Positions 31,487-43,043 of a stretch of 43,583 nucleotides of DNA are shown here, one piece after another. The translations under genes and the position numbers were made by a program. The notes under the pieces are model-generated. The model was not told the origin of the DNA, searched no databases, and saw only the letters and a program-made list of their open reading frames with translations. The DNA is from Phallusia fumigata. Lineage: Eukaryota; Chordata; Ascidiacea; Phlebobranchia; Ascidiidae. Each line of letters starts with the position of its first letter. Positions within the stretch are counted from its first letter, which is position 1. The DNA lies in assembly GCA_008931825.1 (NCBI GenBank), contig QXVZ01033564.1:1-43583 (forward strand), read 5' to 3'.

Positions 31487-32504
31487 TTGCTTGGACAGCT
31501 TTCCTCCGTTAGGGGAATTCCTAAAACCCATGGAGTGGGCCGTGCCAAGATACATGCTGGAGTTCCTGAGGAAATTTTGAACTGAACTGTATACTAATCA
31601 AACTTTGAGAACAGACCTGGGCGAACTCTGCTGCAGAGACAACGCCAGTAGGATCCGGAACGCAGTGCGCCCATTTCAACGAGTCCATCACAACCCACTT
31701 CGCAGCGAGACAGTCGGAACCCGAGCGACGTGTGACGAGTTTACTGATACTTGCGAGCCGACGACCCACTTCACTTACGGACTCCGGAGCGACCCCCGCA
31801 TACACAACCTGCGGCCGGGGAGGCAAAGGCAATTAAGTTTATGAATATGACTTCCGTTCATTGATAAAACTCATTAGCTGCTGCAACTGGAACAATGAGA
31901 ACAAGAAACAACTAATTCCCATTTCTATATAATGTGTAATTATTTAAAAATATATCTCGGACTCACTGGCGGTCTTTGTTGAAATTAAGTACGTGATGAG
32001 GCCGGCGATAGCGAAAAGGTGGTTCCCCGCCGATTTAAAGAAAATTCCCACAGAAAAACGTAATAAACCTGTGTACATGTTTTTGGATATTTTTTGAATG
32101 CAAAAGTAGTAGAACGAGTTTGCGCGTTGTCAACGCGACAAATAACAATGTTTTTTGGCCCTGACCTTACGCGCAAAATTTACGCCCAAACGCATCGCGG
32201 ATCGCGTCACCAGTGTAAGTAAACCAAAGCATGTTTTATTCTTTAATTGTTTTCGGCGCCTCAGGCTTTTGACGTACAACATGACGAACTTTTTCGGAAC
32301 ACGAAAAAAGCTACCAAACATTGATTTGTCACAGCCCGAGTTATGTACGACCACTGGAAGCGATTCATAGAAGCACAGGGTATTACAAATCGACGTCACT
32401 TCGCAGATCTCAAAGAAAGAAACCCATCTACTCCTGGGGGACAAAAAACTGCAGCGCATGTGGTTTAAACAAACTTTTTTGAGGTGTTTTTTTTGACGAA
32501 GATC

Positions 32505-32700
32505 CGGCTTAAGCGAAGAGGTTTGTTTCAAGCATGGTGTTATCTAGATATGGTTGATCGGAACAATCACCTTCACACACTGAATACCCAAAAAGCATTT
32601 GGAGACAAACATGACAATTAACTGTTACGTAATACGCGCGGTCGTAATGACAGTTAGTCATGATAGTGATTACAATGTTACAGTTATTGTAGCAGGGTGT
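32505..32700 (+). repeat. Dispersed repeat family R1, copy C
   Basis: TTTGTTTCAAGCATGGTGTTA begins the copy, followed by CACTGAATACCCAAAAAGC and GACAAACATGACAATTAACTG. It is the most complete copy in the window and shows what the 12188-12680 region looked like before the MITE inserted. The first quoted block runs from 32521. Confidence 0.6.
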
Positions 32701-33235
32701 GCACAACCTGTTTACTGTCACCGGCCGCATTACAGAATTTATTTCCGCCAGTGAGTCCAAGTTATATTTTATTGTAGAGTTCTATTTGAATAAGATACTG
32801 ACGATAATAGACGCCGAACCTGGGTATGCAGGGTATGCCTGACATACCCGGGCGAAAATCTCCGGGGCACCACAGAAACGTTTCTCCTTATTAAGTTTAT
32901 ATTTTGAATTACACATATATATGGGCCACTGTCCGGCTAATCAATGGGCACTGAGGAACTGTAGCACTCCCTAATTAACAAAAAACTCCAACTTTATAAA
33001 GATAGTACAAATAAATGTTACGTAATTATGACTATCGGTACGCCGTTTGGTGATTATCTGGTATAAGAAGAACACCATGTGCTCACCGTGAAATTATTAG
33101 CTGAATATTAGATGACTTTGATATTAATTAAAATGAATACATGCATTCTCCTCCCTCCATTACAGGGTGCACAACCGTTTTGTAATTACCAGCCGCAACA
33201 CCGACTTTAAATCACTAAAGGCCGCCACATAGGCG
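32693..33235 (+). repeat. Two hAT-end-like remnants (32693-32760 and 33163-33235)
   Basis: Both begin with a variant of CAGGGTG(TG)CACAACC and run to GCCGCC or CCGCCAGTGA, as does 29398-29470. The three copies differ strongly in the middle, so the family is old. Confidence 0.5.
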
Positions 33236-34356
33236 CCGAGTCACATAAAATGCAAGGCGGCAGACGTTTGTCACGACACAATCTACTGTTCCGTCACAAA
33301 CGTGTACTGCAACGCGGTATTCCAATACACATGCCAGAACTTTCTGCAACAGCATGTTGGGTAGTGAAACCCTTCGCTCAGCACGAAAAAACACTGTTTT
33401 ATTAGGCACAAGCGCAAAACTAAACTGCTATACAGCCGCGGTTAAAAAGCACTTTCAACAGCTAAGTACACGCATTGGTATCTACCCGTAAAGTAACAAA
33501 AACTCCAACAGAGTCTTTTGAAACGGCACGTCCATTCGCTATGGACAAATGTAGCCACAAGGACTATAATATTATTGTTTTTAAATTCTTTAACAATATT
33601 GATTGGTTGTAGCTTAATATATGTTGATCAAGAACAAATTGGTGCAGCGATTTGGAACTTAGCTAAGACAACAATGCGTTGGATTCAATATTACAGTCGC
33701 TGTTGGCCTGGTAAACAATTGTGAGTTTATAGTCATAAACGCCATAACAACATGCCAAAGCTTTATACCAGGGGTGGGCAAATTACGGCATGTGAAACCT
33801 TTTATTCTGGCTCGTTAGATGTTGTCACAAAATAGCACATTAACCCACTTAATTATTCTCTTGCCCATTTGTGGGACGAATTTAGGAATAAATTTGGTCC
33901 TGGTAAAGTACGAATTCGCCATTGTAAAGATAAAACCCGGATTAGCCTGTTGGGAGCGGTTAAAAAACAACGTATTTTGTGCTGTATAGATGCCATTATC
34001 GAATGTGTAAGGATAAACTCCCATTGAAATAATAATATGTAGTATACATGGAATTCCCGTAAATACCTCCAGTTTTACAGAATTAGGCGAAGATCCGGAT
34101 TAACCTTTGTTTACTATCCTGTCGGGAAGTCATGCCTTTTTGTGTAGCTGCATAGTCGAGTACTAAAGTATAGTTGCCGGTGGTTTTTGCTAAACTACTT
34201 TTTACGTAACGAAAGTCACTTACAGTTAAAACCTTCAACGCAACAAAACGTGTCTACGTTTATTGGCGCTGAAAAAAATGGCAGTATTTCATAGAAAATA
34301 TATGAATTGAATAATAATCAAGTAAAATGTCTGTGGTTATCCATCTGCAGCACTTT

Positions 34357-37300
34357 TCAAGCTTTCAGTTTTCTACTAGCACTTGCTGAGACATAACAAA
34401 CCTCAACACAAGCACCCAGTGAAACCAGTTGATGCATCCACATTTTCTGGTTGTTTTGAAGGCGATCACCAGGGCCTTTAACTTCAACAAACTAAAATGA
34501 AATTTCATGATTAACTTAAACCAAACTTTTGATCACAGAGAGTACTGGAAATAAAACAACTATCCACTAGGAAGATAGTACACAAGCAATAACTGAAACC
34601 AGGGATCTATTTGAAAACTAGAAAGTTGACACTTTTACCCGAGTTAAGGAGGACATGTTTGCTACATTGCAGAAACACATGAGAAATACATGCAAAATAA
34701 ATGTCAGGCATAGAGTTAAACAAAGTGCACCACAATGACATGTTCAACAAACTGCCGGAGTTACATCCAGTTTGGACATTGTTCATTAATTTGACCCATT
34801 TTGGGGGGCTAGTGGGGTAATTACTGGGGCTACACGGTAAAATGCAGCAATTGATACATTACAATGGCCCAATCTAAAATCTATTAAAATTTCAAGCCAA
34901 TTAGAAATTGTTTGAAAAGTTAAGCACTAGACCAGTGATTTCCAACCTTTTTGTGGTTGCGTACCACTTGGAGGTAAAACCATTTCGACGTGTACCACCT
35001 GGTTTAAGAAAAACAGAGAATTTCGACTTGATAACTATTTTATTTCCTAAATCGAATAATATCAGATATGATCTCCACAAGACGATCGATGCGGGGCACA
35101 ACTTTGCTTACTGCGCACCGGAAGTCATGTCCATGGGAGGCAAGGCGGTTCCTACTCTTCGACTTTATGTTCATTAATGCAGAAAACCCCTGTCTGCACA
35201 ATTAGGGAATCGCGTAAGATGCTAGTGTGGGGTACGAACAGGCCGTTTAAAGCCAGAAATTTGTTGGGGAACATTTCCTGTGCATTGCCACTGCAACTCA
35301 CTTTCTCAGCAGATAAGAGCAATTGCAGACGCATTGTATTAGTTATCTTTATGACTAAATAACTTTGAGACAAAGACATATTGTTCCAAAAAGGTTGTTG
35401 GACATCGTACTTTGGCATTTTGAATAGACCAGTTGAGTGCTACAAAGTAACCTAGGGGATGAAGTAACAAACATTTTGAGATCACTTACAATTTTTTTTA
35501 ATTCAAACTATATCCGCAAATTACGAAAAGATGCTCGCGTACCACCGGTTGGGAAACACTGCACTAGACGGAGCAACAAGGGTCACATGTTCACTTGGTA
35601 TTGACAACTGTGACTTGAACCAGAAACCTTGTTTGTGTGTGATGTTTGCAAGCATGCAAAACATTTTTTCTATTTTTCGGCTGGCAGGGAACCACTGGGG
35701 TCAAAGGAAAAATACAGCACAACTCCATGGTCATATTTACAAAGCCAACAAAGTCCATGAACAAGCTGTAGTGTAGAAAAAAGAACAAAACAAACGGAGT
35801 GAATACAGTTTGTGGTCTCTTTCAGGAAGGGGACCCATAATTATAAATTGTAAGGAAGTTTTCTTACTACCTTGTAAATACAACTTGCAGGATTCCAAAC
35901 AACCAAATCAGGTAAACCGCTTCTTGTGTGTCTAAGATCTTTTGACATAATTTTCAGTATTCCACCCAATGTTTTCCCACCAATACAAGTTGCCAATGAC
36001 TACAAAATAAAAGCATGTTAATTGTGTTAAAAAAATTATAAATAATAAAAAACTGTACCAAAACTTGCTGCAAGCATGAAAATCTTTGCCAGTTCATTCC
36101 TGCACAAGACACATCCTGTTGAAGGTTCCATGTTTCAGTTAGTTGTTGAATAACAGAAAAATTGGAGGACTTCCAGTCACAAATATTCTGAAGTCTTTGA
36201 TCAATGTGAGTCTTGCGATTTGTGTAAAATTCATCCGTATACAAATCCAATGGGTGTGTCTGTTTAAAAAATTAACTCTATTATCTTAATTAGCGAATTG
36301 TATGAACATTTAGACAATCATTGTTGTTCTGATCAGTGTATACTGATGATGACAACAGGGATGCTCAAAAGTTTGCAATACAATGTATTCACTGCATACA
36401 AGTACTCTGGCAGTTTTGTTTTCATTTAAGCTAAGTCTGTGTCTTGTGGTACTTTATAATCTTTTTAACAAAACAATCAATGGATGTCAAAGTTATTACA
36501 AAATGTTCACTTGCTGACTTGAAATTGTGTTCTAAAAACATCAGGTACACCTTCCATGAAAATTATGTCCCACATCAACAAACAGAAAAAGCAGGATAGA
36601 GTTCCACCTTCCCCATGTAAGCCTTGGTTAAATCCCAAACTCCTTAAAACAATTTTTACCAGCATGATTTTTTGCACCACAACACAGTTATCCCTAAAAT
36701 TTACTTGTAATGTGCCAAAGCATATTCTTCAACAGAGCAAAGCACAATGTCATCTGGGCTGTCTGTAGTTTGCCACATAAACCGAGTGCTTCCAGTCTGC
36801 ATACGTTTTGGTAATATTCTTCCCACTATGTGCACCTTGTACAAAAACCATGTACAACAGAAAGAATAAATACAAGAAACCGACATATTTACCTCTTTGG
36901 CAGTAAGGAAACTTGGTATATTGACATCTTGTTGTGCTATTTCTTTAACTTTTGGACGCTCACACAATTTGTGATACCTCTCAATTAGCGAGATTTTATG
37001 CCCAACCCGAACATATTCATCAGACAACATGTCAACAACAACTTTTATTGCACTTTGTTCATCATGCATGTGCTGGTCCAAATTAAGTGCAAGTCGCTCA
37101 GCCCAATAACCCCTGACAGTGAGTAACATGTTGAGCTTATATTTTTACAGGTGAATATTAAACATACATTTGATTGGGCCAAAATAGCTAAATTCAAGAT
37201 CTTACTTTCTTGACAAGCAAAAATCATTTTGATCAAGCAATTTCTTCAAAACACTGGATGCCTCATCATATTTTTTCATCTTTTGGAGTATTTCAACCTT

Positions 37301-40029
37301 TAAAACATAAAGAGTGCATAATGTTTGTTGCAACCTTTCCTGATGGAAGTAAGTCATAAATGTAATTTAAGTGGTCACATAAGCAAATCACTTGATATTT
37401 TATATGTCTGAATAGCATATTTTTTTGACCTGGATAAAAAACATCAAGAACATTTTGTAGGCTACTTTTGAAAGTATGGCAATGTTGCCAAAAACAACGT
37501 TGGGAAACACAATGTAGTTACAGACAAAAATAGTATTGGCAACCTGGCTGAACCTTTCATGTTTGTTCTGGACAAATTATTATGTCTGGATTAACGTCTA
37601 TAAGATTTGTTAGAAAATTGTGTAGTTTTAAACACAAGTCATCAAACCTGAAGAGACAAAATCTGAATGTAAACAGAAGATGCAGAAAACGTCCTCATGA
37701 ATGGCTTCATCATCAAAGCATTTTGCTTCGAAATTTTGGAAACTAATAAACTGGCCATAGAGGCCCTTTCACATACATCCAAGGCTTGCTGCAAAGTAAT
37801 GATGAAAACGAAGTTACATTGCAATTATAATGTTTGCAAAAGTTTTAACCAACCTGCCACAGAGAGTTGTCACATGCCACCATTACTTCATGTTTCATCT
37901 GATATGCAGTTTCATACTCTAAAAGTTCAAGTCTACTTTGGAAAATTGGTGTAGGATCATGTATAGTGTAAGTTGGGTAGATGATCTTTCCCATTCCTAG
38001 CAACAAAAATTATAGAAAATCTTTCCCATTTTGTCACTTTACACTTATGTTTTTTATACTACAGTATTAATTAAGTTGAATCAATTTACCCAAACTTAAC
38101 CTGTTTAACAACACTTGTTACAAAAAAATATTTAATATTGGATTTGTAATACAACAATAAATCCAGACCAGTCAAACTTGACACAAGCATTGTGACCAAT
38201 CCCACATGCAGTGGTTAGGTTTGTACAAATCTAAGTTGTGTATTGGGCCATATGTGGTTGGTTCAGTGTTAGTTTTTTTTTCTATTTTGCCATCAGTTTC
38301 AGTTGCACCTGGATTTGATAGACAATAGTGTCAATGTTAATGTGATCAGAAATACATGGGTTCACCTGATACTTCTTAATTCGATACCAGTACCCAATAT
38401 TTTACACAAAAAGTACTGCAGCCCAATCTGATACTTTATAGCTGAAGACATTGGCAAAGAATATTCAAACACATGGGACAACGTGTGAATGTGTTATGCT
38501 AACAACAAGTCCGATACAGTGCTGTCAAACCATTACTAGATATAAAATAAGTTTATGAATACTTGTTTTAGTTACCTGCCAATAGAATTGAAGCTAGTTG
38601 CTGATGTTTGCCATAAAATGGACCTTGACTTTGTCCAGCTATTGTGTACTCTGAATCGTCAACAGTGCCTTTTGTCACATCAAATACAAGCAGCAGCCTA
38701 ATTGGAAAACAATATGTGCATATTATGTCTTTAATGCCTAGCAATATTACACAGCAACAACACAAAAATCTCTATGTAAGTTGTTCTTTCTCTTTCTTTG
38801 TAAGCAAAACCACAGTCAGAAAAAGAGGGGCACCCAACAACTAAGTGGTCATCCATTCAAAATGGTCAGACCCCCCTGACAAGGCATAAAAATATTTTCA
38901 CTTTCACATAATAGTTATTGTCTCATGTGCTTTGTAGTATGGGTTGATTCTAATGTCCTTGTACATACCTATTAAAAACTTTTTGTGGAGTGGGTGAAAG
39001 CTTGTAACATTTTCCAAGTGCTGTCAAAGCCCTTTTCATTAATTTGCTTTCCAAAGAACTTTGAGAAGAGAATAAACTTTTTTGTTGTTTACACATTGAT
39101 AATAATGCTGAAACATTTTGTTCTTTGTTGGTATTCTGTATATTTTGTGAAAATCAAGTGTTAGTTTTTATTACTAATTGGTATAAAACCAAAAAATTAT
39201 CTGGTTTCACAAAAACAGACAGCAAAATAATCCAACTAACATTTATCGGTTTTAAATGTTCACAAACATACCAACCTGTATATGATACAATTTTGAAATG
39301 TTCTTTACATCGGGGGCTGACAACAAATGTAAAACATCAACAAGTGACAAAGAACAATTTTCATGCTGACTGTCCAGCAAGAATCCATTCTCTGCAAGAT
39401 CATTTAGCACAACCACAGTGTCATGAGTGATTTGTGGATATGAAACCTACAAAAGAATGTTCTGGCTTTGTAAAAATTATTATTTTTTAAAATAGGCAAC
39501 AAACTTTTTTGATGGGAAGCCAGGCACACTTTCTTTGATATAACCTGATGTAGAGCTTCTGCGATGTGCATTGCATGTTTTGAAACTTTTCTATCCACTC
39601 CATATCTTCACCATAGAACAACTTTTTATCATTTTGATTGTTTAACACAGCAGATAAAATCAAAAAGAAATCTTTCGAATAGTAAGGTAATGCATCTGTT
39701 GCATGCTCGCCTTTATCATCATTGGATTCTGTGAGCTTTCCTGGAGTATTGTAAACTTTTAAAGCACTTGAATGTGCTTCTAAACCTGGGATATGGTAGT
39801 TGCTGGTTTGTTGTGAAGGAGTACTATGCTCTTCCACACTGTTCTTTTGTACAGATTTCTCCGCATTGATTGTGGTTGTTTGACATTCCTCATCTGAAGA
39901 TATTTCTATGATTTCAGTTGAAAATGATGTTTTACTTTTCTTGGTGTTTCTGTAACCTTTTTTAGAATATGTTGGTTTGCTGTCAGATGACTTTGCATTT
40001 TTAAAATAAGTTAGGATAGACCGTTTCAT
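34357..40029 (-). CDS. FAN1: FAN1, Fanconi-associated structure-specific nuclease
   Basis: Thirteen exons, all GT-AG and in frame: 39505-40029, 39276-39446, 38969-39135, 38576-38697, 37854-37996, 37648-37788, 37206-37297, 36893-37112, 36705-36835, 36519-36642, 36059-36259, 35871-35999 and 34357-34491. The product has 766 residues (human 1017). FAN1 cuts DNA flaps and unhooks interstrand crosslinks. A SAP region (about 214-250, [15 protein letters not shown]) is followed by the TPR-like part ([14 protein letters not shown]) and the VRR_NUC domain. Catalytic residues are intact: Glu582 in HGEG, Asp710 in GLPDLVVWN, Glu725 and Lys727 in [10 protein letters not shown]. The N terminus [13 protein letters not shown] parallels human SIISCFNNAPPAK, but the C2HC UBZ finger that should follow is absent; instead IIEISSDEE (40-48) looks like a SUMO-interacting motif. 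An acceptor lies 18 bases before the ATG. Confidence 0.95.
34690..35860 (-). repeat. Inverted old copy of the 9743-10803 inner repeat, last FAN1 intron
   Basis: Read on the minus strand, ATTATGGGTCCCCTTCCTGA (about 35825-35845), ATGACCATGGAGTTGTG-like sequence (about 35720-35740) and ACCCCACTAGCCCCC with AAAATGGGTCAAATTA (about 34790-34820) keep the order seen at 10030-10260. A younger hAT-like MITE splits the copy. Confidence 0.65.
34933..35561. mobile_element. hAT-like element, 629 bp, nested in the last FAN1 intron
   Basis: The left end is CAGTGATTTCCAACC; the right end, reversed, is CAGTGTTTCCCAACC. Both are followed inward by a GTACCAC block. Identical 8-base flanks, CACTAGAC (34925-34932 and 35562-35569), prove insertion. 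The interior has no transposase-like frame. It interrupts an older repeat, giving a relative age. Confidence 0.92.
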
Positions 40030-41213
40030 TGCTCCTTAACATGATTCTAAAAATCAAAAAAGTGTTACAGGAACAAAAACATGCAGCCTGCTAGACCCTC
40101 AGGTGCAGCATGCAAGAGGCTTCATCCCTATTTACTAACCATGTTAGTTAAATTTACAAAATTATGACATTCAAACATAGCAACAATCATGTACTGATAA
40201 AATGCCCTTCTTAAGAGCTAAAGATACCTACAGTTTGTACAGTACAGAGATAAAGTGAGAATAATAGGGGGAAAATTCGCCATACGAAAAAAAGTAAACA
40301 TATAAAACCTATTGATATCCCTGTGCCAACAGAATGTTGAATTGATTTCGCTGGGTGAAAGAAAGCATAGCGACACAATAGCACTAAATAAATCACCAGG
40401 ACGAAAATAGGTGCTTTAAAACATTATGAGGTGCAAAAATGTTACGGGCACAATTGGTGGATCAAGGTCGAACGCGCTGCAGCTACACCGTAATTATAAG
40501 GCGTTATGTGAGCAGGGCTCACAAGAGAGTGAGTTTGACGCAATATGAGAAACACGACTGGGGGGTGACATATGTATGATAAACCATCCTATGACACTAC
40601 TTTAAGTCATCAACCTATCCAATATATTGGCCCAAAAATGTGGAACAATCCCCCAAAACAGATTAGAAAATTTCATTCGACAAAACATTTTGTTAACAAC
40701 GTCACTGCTTACTGCCGGCGAGGTAATAATTCCTAGCACCTAATATAACCCAATTTTACGTATGTGTTCCATCTGCTCATAACTTGTTCTTTGCACAATA
40801 TTGTTTTGTTATGAAACTGAACCACAAACGCTAGCCGTTACGCATCACTGACATCACATTGTTTTGTATCTTATTTTCACACTGACGCGTTTTTTGTGGG
40901 TGGCACTATGGTCTCTTTTTATCTTGTTTTTATTGTTGCCGTCGGTACAGTACGCCGTTATCATGTTTTTTTCAATCATATCGATAAAAATTGTAAGCAA
41001 GAAATTTGGGAAAAATCATATGGAGGTATCCTAAAAAACTAATAAATTATTCTTGAATTTATACTGTTCCGATATTGTAGTTATCAGCAACTGTTTACAA
41101 AACCTATAACTTAGTACACAGTAACATACATTAAGTAATTGCACGACACGCTTTTGACGTTCTCGATTACCCCAACAACGCGTTCAGTAAAAAAAAGTTA
41201 CGTATTCGTATTG

Positions 41214-41252
41214 GTCTGATTGGACCATAAGTTGTAATGAGTCCAATCAGAC
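41214..41252. repeat. 12-bp inverted repeat
   Basis: GTCTGATTGGAC (41214-41225) and GTCCAATCAGAC (41241-41252) are perfect reverse complements 15 bases apart, within the 1.1 kb element. Confidence 0.7.
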
Positions 41253-41283
41253 TAACGGCAATGGAAACAGGATGTTAGTTTTC

Positions 41284-41402
41284 TTGCAAAGAAAAACGAT
41301 TTGCCGCCGCGTTGCTGCAACCGCACTGCTGGTGTAAAGCTCCGCAGCTTCTACGCATCGCCAGCCGCCACCGTCCACCGCGTCTGGTGTGCAGAGCCCT
41401 TA
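41284..41402 (-). repeat. GC-rich dispersed module, copy 2
   Basis: The reverse strand reads GGCTCTGCACACCAGACGC, GGCGGCTGGCGATGCGTA, AAGCTGCGG and GCAACGCGGCGGCAAATC, the same order as 22975-23117. It lies about 18 kb away in opposite orientation. Confidence 0.75.
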
Positions 41403-41662
41403 TCTTTCGGTGTTTTCTTTTCCTGCTGGACCCTCTTATAACTAGTGACACTATAGAAGCCCCCTCGGCTGGCCCCACCAACGTTTTCCCCAAATTCCAA
41501 AGTCCGAATTCACACAATGCACCACAACTCACCCTCTTGTGAGCCCCCGTCACGTAACGCCTTATAATGACGGTGTAGCTGCAGCGCGATTTTTATCCAC
41601 CAATGTGCCCTCCATTATTTTCGCGCCTCATACGTTTCGCAGCTGTTTTCGGCTTGGTGATG

Positions 41663-41867
41663 CAGTGTTTCTCAAACTTTTTTTAGCCCAAGGACCACTT
41701 TATCTTCGATTTTTTTCAGAGGACCACCAAACAGAATTCCATTCTAACATGCTCTTAAAACAAGCGATTTTATAAACCAGTGCCTAATTTAGGTCATCTT
41801 TTCGCGGACCACTAAGAGGGGATAGCGGACCACTAGTGGTCCGCAGACCACACTTTGAGAATCACTG
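41663..41867. mobile_element. hAT-like MITE, about 205 bp, old
   Basis: The ends are CAGTGTTTCTCAAACTTT and, reversed, CAGTGATTCTCAAAGTGT. The interior is dominated by GGACCAC repeats in both orientations. The 8-base flanks share only their last three bases, so no target duplication is preserved and this call rests on the ends alone. Confidence 0.6.
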
Positions 41868-43004
41868 CTTCAATGCAATTGGGTCGCTATGATTTCTTTC
41901 ACCAATCGAAATAAACTCAACTCAACTCAATTACATCTTAATCCTCAAAGGATCTAAGGCTTTCAGTCACTCCCAGCCTGTGCCACAGTGTTGCCAGATA
42001 TAAACTTGCAAAATCAAACACAAAATAGTGCTAGGCTAGGCAAATTCTGAAAATTTGGCGTTTGTTCGAATCTAAAATTCCTGACCATTTATAGTATTTA
42101 ATTTATTATTGTAGCCCACCTTTTTTCCTGAAAGTTTTGGACTGAAATCGACCTTGCTAACCTAGCCTGACCACCAAATAATGTCGGATAAGAATGTTTC
42201 TGTAACATGTTGCAAATATTAACGCCCGCACGGTGGTGCCGTATGTAATTTTAAATGTCGAGTCGGCTTTGCTTTTGTTCGCAGGGATAGGCCATAGTGG
42301 CCACTTATGGTATTTGTCATCCGTTTTACTGATAATAATCGACGGTTTGAGTTACAATATCGGGCGCAGCACATTTTTCGTACAATACAGTTACAATTGT
42401 TTGCAACGTCGACGTATCGCGAAAACTACATGTGCAGGTCAGCTTTGTACTTTCAAATGTACATTTAGATTTAGACAGGGCAAAACGACTTTTTTGGACA
42501 GGGCAAACAAGATATATTTACACAGTTCTAGCACTCCGGACCTTTTTACTGTTGTTTTGCAATTAATGTGAATGTGACCATGCGCCTGGGTGGTGTTGGT
42601 GGGCTGGTGGATAGCCGGTGTATCAAAGGAAAAGGGCACATAGCTTCACCAATCTAAACATTTTCACCTACATAAATGCAAGCTTGGAGAATTCATTAAC
42701 GCACAAATAAAAAATTTCAAAAAAATCTTGATTTTGGCATGATAAAGTAAAACAGCATAAATCTTACATATCTATAATTTTGTACACATGTTACCATTGT
42801 TATTGTTAAAATGTAAGTGATTTGTGCAAAAATATTTTGCCAGCAATTAATATTGAAATATCGTCATTACTATATTGATGACGTAGATATTAGCTTTCAA
42901 CTTTGTCACCTTATTTTGTTCAGCACTAAAGTATTGGAAGAGTTAACATGTCATGATTTAAACATATAGTACAACAAATAATATGTAAACTATCCATACT
43001 GTAT

Positions 43005-43043
43005 ATTGTATACATGCTCTCCTTCTATTGTATACATGCTCTC
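43005..43043 (+). repeat. Short tandem duplication, 22-bp period
   Basis: ATTGTATACATGCTCTC occurs at 43005-43021 and again at 43027-43043. Confidence 0.85.

Larger units (their letters stand above)
29770..34356. other. Repeat-rich desert between the NLR and FAN1 genes
   Basis: About 4.6 kb between the tail-to-tail NLR and FAN1 genes. It contains a hAT-like MITE (30670-30948), an 11-bp-stem hairpin (31462-31486), a GC-richer block (about 31330-31830) with open frames lacking any recognisable domain, an R1 repeat copy (32505-32700), hAT-end remnants at 32693, 33163 and 33772, and the FAN1 polyadenylation signal (minus-strand AATAAA at 34259-34264). Confidence 0.6.
40473..41588. mobile_element. 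1.1 kb element with about 64-bp terminal inverted repeats
   Basis: The left end (40473-40536) begins CGCGCTGCAGCTACACCGT and runs through ATTATAAGGCGTTA and GGCTCACAAGAG. The reverse complement of 41525-41588 has the same blocks with about six changes. No target duplication is obvious and there is no transposase frame, so the superfamily is unknown. A GC-rich module (41284-41402) lies inside it. Confidence 0.75.

Noticed and set aside
31328..31832. Overlapping frames of 79-104 codons on both strands in a GC-richer block
   Set aside because: GC richness lengthens random frames; I could not recognise any family, conserved motif or splice chain.
33518..33724. 68-codon frame with a hydrophobic stretch
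   Set aside because: Hydrophobicity follows from T-rich DNA; no ATG context, homology or neighbouring exon supports a gene.
41655..41875. Target duplication for the MITE at 41663-41867
   Set aside because: The 8-base flanks agree at only the last three positions, so a duplication cannot be claimed.
42233..42571. 112-codon plus-strand frame
   Set aside because: It begins with GTG, has no recognisable motif and is flanked by repeat-rich sequence.
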